NCBI GenBank assembly: GCA_028284805.1
Contig: JANQQZ010000133.1
Coordinates: 1 to 64,000, forward strand
Source: Phycisphaerales bacterium
GTDB taxonomy: Bacteria; Planctomycetota; Phycisphaerae; Phycisphaerales; UBA1924
DNA: 64,000 nt
Reading direction: 5' to 3'
The notes beneath the pieces were generated by a model. The model saw only the letters and a program-made list of their open reading frames with translations. It ran no database searches and was not told where the DNA came from. Every line of letters begins with the position of its first letter. Position 1 is the stretch's first letter. The translations under genes and the position numbers were made by a program. Of the stretch, positions 55,364 through 62,120 are shown piece after piece.

Positions 55364-56548
55364 TTAGTTCGAGCGGCTGGAGTTCTTGCGGGTGGTTGGC
55401 TTCTTCGATCGCTTCTTGCCTGCGGCTGGCTTTGGCGTCGCGAGCGGAGTGACCCCCACCTTCGTGCCCGGGTCGGCTTGGAGGAGCTGCGTGTGCGTCT
55501 TAGAGAACGAGATACTCGCACCAGACACATAAGCCATCTCATCGATCGCGCGGAACTCGCCATCGCTGTCGAGCACGCTGACGATGCAGCGGGTCTTGCA
55601 CCGGCTCGCTGCGACCGGGGCACCGAGGGTCATTCGCCTGGTGTTGCGCACAGGCTCGATGTTACTGGTCGCGCAATCCAGGTAGGGCCCAGCGTCGAAC
55701 GGGTCGACGAACCCGCGGAACTCGAAGCCCAGACGCTCGAGCATGCGCCGGGCTGGTTTGGTGTCCTCGCCGACCTCGCCGATCCCCGCACGAACCGTTG
55801 GCGGCAGCAGGCTGAGATAGATCGGCTCGCGCGGGAGCAGGCTCGTGATGAACTCGCGGCTGTACTGGCAGAAGCGGTCGGCCTCCTCGTAGCTCAGCGG
55901 GATGAACCGACGCCCGAGGTAGTCCCAGACGAGGTTCTGCCCGTCGCTTGTGATCGGCGCCATCATCTCGGCAAGCACCCGGCTCGCAAACCGCTTTGGG
56001 TGCAGACCCATCATGTGGAATCGCACCAGACTCAGGAACCGCCCGAGTTTCTTCGGGTGCCCGCGGTAGCTGGGCTGGAGGATCAGCCCGCCGATCTCGG
56101 TCGGGCCCGACTCGTCGAGGTGCAGTTCAGCGACGGTGTGCTTCGTGCCCGTCTGGAGGCTCGTCGAGAAGAACTCTCGCTCGCTGAGCTTGAGCGATAC
56201 CTGCGGGTTGCCAGGCCCGCCCATACGCGTGATCACCTGGCTGGTCCCGAGCACTGCTTCACTCTCGGTGTCCTCAAGGACATACATGAACAGGTCGCTC
56301 TCGTGCGTTGTCGCGCCGAAGCCGGCCAGGGCGGCGTTCTTCGCGTGCGCCTCCTCGATGCCAGAGGGTATCGGATCGGGCTCGAGCTTCTTGCGGTTGC
56401 CGCAGACTTTCAGGAATGCGTTGCGCGAGTGCACGATCTTGGACTGGACGATGTCCTTGTCCGGGGGCAGATTGATGAAGTGGACCATCTTGGCCAGCTT
56501 CAGCAGCGTGGGCACGTCGTCGAGCTTGGCGCGTCGGATGCGGAACAC
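55364..56548 (-). CDS. astA: Arginine N-succinyltransferase (AstA)
   Basis: Transfers succinyl from succinyl-CoA to the alpha-amine of arginine (or ornithine), the first AST step. GNAT-related duplicated fold: IRRAKLDDVPTLLKLAK start, SRNAFLKVCGNRKK, AELHLDESGPTEIGGLILQPSYRG, GRFLSLVRFHMMG, RRFIPLSYEEADRFC and ARRMLERLGFEFRGFVDPFDAGPYLDC are the AstA blocks. Length 394 aa; the last ~35 residues are a Lys/Ser-rich tail (KKRSKKPTTRKN) outside the fold. Gap to the aminotransferase 92 nt. Confidence 0.94.
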   Translation of the reverse strand: MFRIRRAKLDDVPTLLKLAKMVHFINLPPDKDIVQSKIVHSRNAFLKVCGNRKKLEPDPIPSGIEEAHAKNAALAGFGATTHESDLFMYVLEDTESEAVLGTSQVITRMGGPGNPQVSLKLSEREFFSTSLQTGTKHTVAELHLDESGPTEIGGLILQPSYRGHPKKLGRFLSLVRFHMMGLHPKRFASRVLAEMMAPITSDGQNLVWDYLGRRFIPLSYEEADRFCQYSREFITSLLPREPIYLSLLPPTVRAGIGEVGEDTKPARRMLERLGFEFRGFVDPFDAGPYLDCATSNIEPVRNTRRMTLGAPVAASRCKTRCIVSVLDSDGEFRAIDEMAYVSGASISFSKTHTQLLQADPGTKVGVTPLATPKPAAGKKRSKKPTTRKNSSRSN

Positions 56549-56640
56549 GGGTCACCTCCGGTGAGGTCGTTCTCGGCGCGTCGTTCGTGACTCCCGTGAA
56601 GAAGCCGCGGGGACTCCGCCAGACCCGCGAAACACGTCTG

Positions 56641-58086
56641 TCAGCCGGCGGCCTTCGCCAGCCCCCTCTCGATGCACTCGAACACGCGGGGCCAGTCCTC
56701 GAGCTTCATCGCCCCCAGCGGGGGCAGCATGCGCACGTGGTACGGGCCGTGCCCGCACCAGAACAGGATGACGCCCTCGTCGAAGCAGGCCTTGCACGCC
56801 GCCGCGACCTTGGCCTTATCGCCTCCGAAGGGCGTGAACCGCATCATGCCGCCAACGCCCGCGCCGGCGACGTCGCCCCCGGCGAACGGCGCGTCGGGGA
56901 ACCAGTCCGGGTGACGGCTCTTGAGCCCCTGAACCTGCTCGCGGAACGCGGCGTGGTGCTTGGCGATCGAGCCCGACTCGCCGTAGTAATCTCCGTCTCG
57001 GAGCAGCTCCAAGATGCGGGTACCGACAGCGAAGTCCTGGCCAGAACCGGTGAAGGTGCCCGAGAGCAGGCCGCCGCGGGGGTTGTACTCCTCGGTGTAG
57101 AGCGTGGCGCAGGCCTGGGTCATCTTGCCGACGCAGAAGACATCGACGTAGTCACCCACGTCGTAGGTCTCGTAGGCGAACATCTCGCCGGTGCGTCCGA
57201 AGCTCTGGATCTCGTCGTCCCACACAGCGATGCCGTTGGCCTTGCAGATGTCCATGAGCGACGTGAAGAACTCGCGGGGCGCGGTGTTGAATCCGCCCTC
57301 ACCCTGCACCAGCTCGAAGATGAAGCAGGCGTGCATCTTCGGGTAGCGGTCGATGTACTGCTGGAGACGCCAGCAGGCGTGATCGATGAACTTGGTCTTG
57401 CCGCCCACAAGCTCGGCAGCCTCATCGTTCCAGAAGGGCATGTAGTCGACCTGGGTGGTCAGCGGGATGCCGTCACGCCCGGCAGCCGAGTCGCCGATCT
57501 GGCACATGGTCACACTGCGCCCCATGAAGCAGTGCTTGAACGCGAGCACTCGGCTCGCGGGCTCGTTCTTCTGGTAGCAGACCTTGATCGCGCTCTCGTT
57601 GGCCATCGCGCCCGAGGTCGTGATAAAGGCATGCTTCAGGCGGCTGTTGCGCTGGGCAAGCTCGAGCAGCACCTCGCCGAAGCGGTAGGCCTCGAAGCCG
57701 GTCTGCAGGTTGCCGTGCTTGGCGACGTCTTCCATCGAGCCGGCGACGGACGCGCGAACGAGCTCGGGATGCGAGTGCCCGAAGAAGTGAACCCCGATGC
57801 CGCAGATCATGTCCCACTTCACGCTCCCGTCGGCAAGTTCGACGAGAGCGCCGTTGCCGAGCCCCGAGCCGATGTAGGGGTAGAGCAGGCCCCGTCCCTT
57901 CACCTCGGCGGCGCGAGCCATGAGGGCGTCGTAGTCCGCCGAGGCGCCGTCGGTCGGACCTCGAACGTCCGTGATCTCGCCCGAGAGCTCCTCCACGCGG
58001 TCCGTGATCGAACTGACCGCGTCGCGGATGGTCTCATCGCTCGCGAGCCTTGCCCCGACACTGTGTCCGGCGGTGATCTGTGACAT
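56641..58086 (-). CDS. Class III aminotransferase (AstC/AruC-like)
   Basis: PLP-dependent transaminase, by context succinylornithine transaminase (AST step 3). GSGLGNGALVELADG, FFGHSHPELV, TTSGAMANESAIKVCYQ and DEIQSFGRTGEMFAYE (PLP-Asp and neighbours), then FCVGKMTQACATLYTEEYN with the Schiff-base Lys. The protein is 481 aa, longer than the typical 405-aa AstC/ArgD, and its flow of motifs is closer to a separate class III branch, so the substrate is an inference from its neighbours. GGAAGG precedes the ATG at 58086; the track start is rejected. Confidence 0.85.
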   Translation of the reverse strand: MSQITAGHSVGARLASDETIRDAVSSITDRVEELSGEITDVRGPTDGASADYDALMARAAEVKGRGLLYPYIGSGLGNGALVELADGSVKWDMICGIGVHFFGHSHPELVRASVAGSMEDVAKHGNLQTGFEAYRFGEVLLELAQRNSRLKHAFITTSGAMANESAIKVCYQKNEPASRVLAFKHCFMGRSVTMCQIGDSAAGRDGIPLTTQVDYMPFWNDEAAELVGGKTKFIDHACWRLQQYIDRYPKMHACFIFELVQGEGGFNTAPREFFTSLMDICKANGIAVWDDEIQSFGRTGEMFAYETYDVGDYVDVFCVGKMTQACATLYTEEYNPRGGLLSGTFTGSGQDFAVGTRILELLRDGDYYGESGSIAKHHAAFREQVQGLKSRHPDWFPDAPFAGGDVAGAGVGGMMRFTPFGGDKAKVAAACKACFDEGVILFWCGHGPYHVRMLPPLGAMKLEDWPRVFECIERGLAKAAG

Positions 58087-58183
58087 GGCGGCATCCCTTC
58101 CGAGCGTCGTTGCTCCCGAGACGCCCATATCGGCCCGAAATCGGGGGTTGTTCAGCCCGAGATGCCCTCTCGGGCTCGGGTGG

Positions 58184-59356
58184 TCATTGTTGGCTCAGGC
58201 GGAGCAGAAGGACAGCCAGGAGCTGACAGCGTTCCACCAGGCTGGCGAGCTCGATCCACTCGTCAGGGGTGTGGAGGCCCCCGCCGCGGACGCCAAGCGT
58301 GTCGATCGTGGGCAGACCAGCGTCCTGCATGATGTTGCCGTCGCACACGCCTCCGGTCTTGGCAAAGGGCAGCGACTGCCCGAGCGATTCGGCGACTGCG
58401 CGGGCCGTGTTCGCGAGCTTGTCCGTGCTCGGGAGCCGCGGCTTCGCGGGCCGGTTGAAGCTGCGGTACACCCGCACCCGGGGCAGGGCATCGCCCGCGG
58501 TCGCAAGGACATCGAGCTCGCGCCCGAGTTCCTCTCCGACACCGGGTTCCGGGAACCGCACGTTCCCCCATGCCTGCGCGTGGTCGGGCACGGCGTTGGT
58601 CGCATTCCCCCCCGAGATCGGCCCGACGTTGACGATCTTGCCTCGCTCGGGCTCGGGCATGCTCCCGCACGCGACGAGCAACTCGCCGAGCCTGGTGACC
58701 GCCGAGACACCCTCGGTAAACGCCCGTCCGACGTGCGCGCTCTTGCCGTCGATCTCGATCATGAACTGCCCCGAGCCGGCCCGCTCGATCGCGAGTTCGC
58801 CCCCCGCCAGCGCGGGCTCGAGCGCGATGCCGAGATCGTGCTCGGCACTTGCCTTCCGCAACGCTGCATCGGAGTGGTAGGTGCCCGTCTCCTCGTCGGC
58901 GTTGAGGAAGAACGACCAGTTGACGCTCGCGCCGACCTCGTGCAGCGCTTCGAGTGCGTGCGACGCGATGACCAACCCGCCCTTCATGTCGACGCAGCCA
59001 GGCCCTGTCGCGGTCCCGTCGTCTCGGATCTCGAGCTTCTGGAAGGGGCCCTCGGGGTCGTGGACCGTGTCGAGGTGCCCCGCGACCAGGACACGAGGCC
59101 CCCTCACGCCCGCCCTGGTTGTCAGGGACGACACTGGGATGGTGTCGTTGCCGCCCATCCAGTCGGGCCGAGGATCACCCGGCATGGTCGAGGTGGCTGC
59201 TCCGAGCGCATCCAGCCGGTCGGTGATCGCGGCGCGTGATCGCTCGATGGCTTCGGTGTTGCCACCCCCTGTCGGGGTTTCCACGTGCCAGCGGAGGTCG
59301 TCGAGCAGCCGGTCGCGCCTCGCGGCGATGGCCTCGATGAGCGGTTGCTCGCTCAT
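58184..59356 (-). CDS. M20-family deacylase/carboxypeptidase
   Basis: Zinc amidohydrolase of the CPG2/ArgE/DapE group. Metal and catalytic motifs: VLVAGHLDTVHDPEG, GPGCVDMKGGLVIA, NADEETGTYHSD, and GVRGGGLHTPDEWIE (third His). Dimerisation domain from about 190 to 300. Length 390 aa. Overlaps the lipoprotein gene by ATGA and is followed by the aminotransferase, where AstE (an M14-like succinylglutamate desuccinylase) would be expected. It could remove succinate from succinylglutamate; inference from position. Confidence 0.88.
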   Translation of the reverse strand: MSEQPLIEAIAARRDRLLDDLRWHVETPTGGGNTEAIERSRAAITDRLDALGAATSTMPGDPRPDWMGGNDTIPVSSLTTRAGVRGPRVLVAGHLDTVHDPEGPFQKLEIRDDGTATGPGCVDMKGGLVIASHALEALHEVGASVNWSFFLNADEETGTYHSDAALRKASAEHDLGIALEPALAGGELAIERAGSGQFMIEIDGKSAHVGRAFTEGVSAVTRLGELLVACGSMPEPERGKIVNVGPISGGNATNAVPDHAQAWGNVRFPEPGVGEELGRELDVLATAGDALPRVRVYRSFNRPAKPRLPSTDKLANTARAVAESLGQSLPFAKTGGVCDGNIMQDAGLPTIDTLGVRGGGLHTPDEWIELASLVERCQLLAVLLLRLSQQ

Positions 59357-60852
59357 CGGGCGTCGGCCCGGTTGATGACGCCGAGGTCGATCACCGCACC
59401 GCTCGGAAGATAGGCGTCGACGTTCATCACGCCCTCTGCAACGAGGGTCAGGACAAGGCAGGTCCGACCGTAGAGCGCGGCATAGTTCAGATCGCCCTCG
59501 CTGGGACCCGCAAACTGTGTGTTGCGCACACGCTGGGCGTGGAAGTGGTAGTGCGCGAGCGCGGTCGCCGATTCCTCGATCAGCTCCCGCGATGCGACGA
59601 ACGCGGTGTCCCCCTCCCGGATGCTCGGGCGGGGTGGGTAGGACACGGCTGTGAACATGCCCCGGCTCGTCCGCGTCGTTGCGAGGCGGAGCACACCGCC
59701 GTACTCGGTCGAGGTGTCGGCCATGTCCTCCGAGGCCTGCTCGAAGAATGCCTCGATGACACGCGTCTCACGCACCGCATCGAAGACGGTCATGAGCGCG
59801 ACTGCATCGCCGTACGACAGTCGATCCTCCCACGCGGCAAGCGCCTCTTTGACACCTGGAGACGATTTGCGGTTGTAGGTTTCCTGGCTCGCGATCTGCT
59901 CGGCGAGCACCTCAAGGAGTGCGCTCTTGCTCGCGCGCGTCCAGTCGCGCCGGTACTCGGCGGCCCAACGCAGAGGCTCGATGTGACGGATCCGCAGGCC
60001 GCGCAGCTGGTCCGGGTCGAGGGTCCGGATGATCGACCGCGCCTCTTCCCACCAGCCGGCGTTGTCGCGTCCGCTGAGCTGGACGAGCCACTCCAGTTCC
60101 TCGCCGGTGAGCGGGATCGTACGGAGATCGAGCAGCGCTCTCCGGAGCCCCGCGAGGGTCGGGTCGCGCTGCTCGTCAGCACCGGAGGCCGCCAGACCAC
60201 CCAGAAGGCGGACGCGGATGTCGCCGCTCTCGTCCAGGCGGGAGAGCAGGTTCCACGCATCGCGCCGGAGCCTGCCCGAGGTGTCCGCGTCGGTGCTTTG
60301 GATGAAGACCTCGAAGACAGTTTCCTCGACGGAGCGGTCCGGGTGGAGCGCCGACAGGGCCGCTCGCTCGGGGCGTCGCTCGTCGGACAGCCTGCTCGAG
60401 GGGACGGCATAGCGACGCACGATCGCGGTGGTCAGCTCATCCCAGCCACGCAGTGCCGCCTGGCCTACGACGTACCTTGTGATTCTCGGATCGTTCTCCG
60501 TCGGGAGCAGCTCTCGCAGGAACGCGACCGACCCGGACTCGTCGAGGAGCCCCGCGTCGCCGATCAATGCGATCATCGCGTTCTCGCGGAGCACGCTGGG
60601 CATCTCGCGGGCCCACGCGATGGTCTTGAGACGCTCGATCGCCAAGCCCTGCTCGACCCGGCCCGAGGCGATCAGCTCGGGCATCTGGCTCATGATGGAT
60701 GTCTTCTGACGAGCCGTGCGCTGGGGGTTGACGAGGTCGTTCAGCGGGTCGTCACTCTCGTACACCGCTGTCGACGTCGCACAGCCCGTAAGAAGCCCTG
60801 CCGCGAACCACGCACCGATACCCAACAGGCCTACACTCTTGAGAATTCTCAT
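59353..60852 (-). CDS. Lipoprotein of unknown function
   Basis: 499 aa from the ATG at 60852; the signal peptide ILKSVGLLGIGAWFAAGLLTGCATS ends in the lipobox LTGC, so the mature N-terminus is a lipid-modified Cys in the periplasm. The rest is mainly alpha-helical and may hold HEAT-like repeats (LRENAMIALIGDAGLLDESG; RLRRDAWNLLSRLDESGDIRVRLLGGL). No enzyme motif is visible. TAGAGT lies 7 nt before the ATG. It is the first gene of the AST-like operon, overlapping the M20 gene; its start shares CATG with the NifU gene. Role in amino acid use is not evident. Confidence 0.75.
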   Translation of the reverse strand: MRILKSVGLLGIGAWFAAGLLTGCATSTAVYESDDPLNDLVNPQRTARQKTSIMSQMPELIASGRVEQGLAIERLKTIAWAREMPSVLRENAMIALIGDAGLLDESGSVAFLRELLPTENDPRITRYVVGQAALRGWDELTTAIVRRYAVPSSRLSDERRPERAALSALHPDRSVEETVFEVFIQSTDADTSGRLRRDAWNLLSRLDESGDIRVRLLGGLAASGADEQRDPTLAGLRRALLDLRTIPLTGEELEWLVQLSGRDNAGWWEEARSIIRTLDPDQLRGLRIRHIEPLRWAAEYRRDWTRASKSALLEVLAEQIASQETYNRKSSPGVKEALAAWEDRLSYGDAVALMTVFDAVRETRVIEAFFEQASEDMADTSTEYGGVLRLATTRTSRGMFTAVSYPPRPSIREGDTAFVASRELIEESATALAHYHFHAQRVRNTQFAGPSEGDLNYAALYGRTCLVLTLVAEGVMNVDAYLPSGAVIDLGVINRADAR

Positions 60853-61096
60853 GGGCGACACTCTACCACTCCATGACCGTGTAGTACGCATCCTGAACCT
60901 CATCCGTCCGACCGTGCAGGATGACGGGGGCGACATCGAGTTGGTCGAGGTAACCGACTCAGGCCTGGTGCGCATCCGCCTCCACGGTGCGTGTGTCGGA
61001 TGCCCGTCGAGCAGCATGACTCTCCGGATCGGGATCGAGCAGAACCTCCGTGAGCACGTGCCGGAGGTGAGCGGGGTCGTCGCCGTCGAGTCCTAG
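60851..61096 (+). CDS. NifU-like Fe-S scaffold domain protein
   Basis: 81 aa consisting of only the C-terminal NifU (Nfu) domain, which binds and passes on Fe-S clusters. LIRPTVQDDGGDIELVEV and VRIRLHGACVGCPSSSMTLRIGIEQNL (Cys-x2-Cys) are the family marks. ATG at 60851 overlaps the ATG of the minus-strand lipoprotein (CATG). No Shine-Dalgarno and only a weak GAGAAT 4 nt upstream, so the promoter must lie within the lipoprotein's coding sequence. Confidence 0.9.
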   Translation: MGDTLPLHDRVVRILNLIRPTVQDDGGDIELVEVTDSGLVRIRLHGACVGCPSSSMTLRIGIEQNLREHVPEVSGVVAVES

Positions 61097-61198
61097 CCGT
61101 TTTTGAACGGTTTATGATCGGTATCGCATGCGCTTGTCGTTTGTGCTATGCTCTTGCCTGCTAAGGGGGAAGGCTACGCGGAGCGTAAAGGACTGCCG
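61097..61198 (+). promoter_or_regulatory. csrA upstream region with an extended -10 box
   Basis: Between nifU and csrA. TGCTATGCT at 61144-61152 fits an extended -10 (TGn-TATGCT), and the csrA ATG is 47 nt downstream with AAAGGA close by. A 5-bp stem CCGTT-TTTG-AACGG lies just after nifU and could terminate it weakly. No protein-coding sequence. Confidence 0.4.
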
Positions 61199-61489
61199 AT
61201 GCTCGTCATCACGCGCCGGGAAGGCGAAGAAGTTGTCATAGGAAGCCCCGAGTCTCCGATCGGGGTGGTTCGCATCGCCTCGATCAAGGGCGACCGCGTT
61301 CGTGTCGCGTTCGAGTTTCCGCGTGATGTCGCCGTGCACCGTCGCGAGGTTGCTGAGCAGATCGTGGCCGACGCGGCACCAGGGCGCAACGGGGATGCCG
61401 CACCCGGGCGTGACAGCGACGATCGGCGTCCCCAGTCAGCCGCGGGTCGCAACGCCGAGACCAAGCCCGCGCGTGCCGGAACGAGCTGA
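61199..61489 (+). CDS. csrA: CsrA-family RNA-binding regulator, C-terminally extended
   Basis: Post-transcriptional regulator that binds GGA motifs in mRNA leaders. The fold is complete: MLVITRREGEEVVIGS (strand 1 and 2), IGVVRIASIKGDRVRVAFEFP and VAVHRREVAEQIV (the basic C-terminal helix with the RNA-binding Arg). The usual 61-aa unit ends near residue 55; about 40 more residues (GRNGDAAPGRDSDDRRPQSAAGRNAETKPA) are low-complexity and charged. Start at 61199 with AAAGGA 8 nt upstream; the track start is longer. Confidence 0.9.
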   Translation: MLVITRREGEEVVIGSPESPIGVVRIASIKGDRVRVAFEFPRDVAVHRREVAEQIVADAAPGRNGDAAPGRDSDDRRPQSAAGRNAETKPARAGTS

Positions 61490-61522
61490 TCAGCCCGATC
61501 CCCGGTTCGACTCCCCGAGGCC

Positions 61523-61993
61523 TTACTCCGCGGTCCCGCTCGACAGGTCGTACACCCAGCCGCCGATGGCACGGTCGTAATCGAGCACCTCGCCCGCTCC
61601 AAAGAAGATGCCCAGCTCGCGCTCTGCGGCCTCCGGGCTGTCCGACCCGTGGATCAGGTTGAAGCTGTTCGAGACGCCGAAGTCGCCCCGGATCGTGCCG
61701 GGCTCGGCGTTGCTGCCGAAGGTCGCGCCCATCATCTTGCGGCTGACGGCGATGGCATTGTTGCCACGCAGGGCCATGATCAGCACCGGGCTGCTGGTCA
61801 TGAACCGAACGAGCCCGTCGTAGAAGGGCTTGCCCTTGTGATCCTGGTAGTGCGTCGCGGCGGTCTCCTGGCTGATCATGCTCAGCTTCGCGCCGACGAT
61901 CTGGAGCCCCTTGGCCTCGAAGCGGCTGAGGATCTGGCCCATGAGTCCCCGCTGGACGGCATCGGGCTTGAGGATGATGAGCGTGGTTTCCAT
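61523..61993 (-). CDS. ndk: Nucleoside diphosphate kinase
   Basis: Balances NTP pools by phosphate transfer through a His. TLIILKPDAVQRGLMGQIL, GLVRFMTSSPVLIMALRG, TFGSNAEPGTIRGDF and NSFNLIHGSDSPEAAERE (active His in HGSD) are the family blocks. Length 156 aa. The start at 61993 has AGGAGCTC; the track's longer start adds an unrelated stretch. It is convergent with csrA. Confidence 0.96.
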   Translation of the reverse strand: METTLIILKPDAVQRGLMGQILSRFEAKGLQIVGAKLSMISQETAATHYQDHKGKPFYDGLVRFMTSSPVLIMALRGNNAIAVSRKMMGATFGSNAEPGTIRGDFGVSNSFNLIHGSDSPEAAERELGIFFGAGEVLDYDRAIGGWVYDLSSGTAE

Positions 61994-62120
61994 CGTTGAG
62001 CTCCTGCTGGCGTGTGTCGTTTCGTCGTGGAATGCCCGCAAATATAGGCCGATCGGCCGGCTCGCCGATCACCCCGCTATGCTGCGGATTGCAGTGAACT
62101 GACCCACCACGGAGGGTGGC

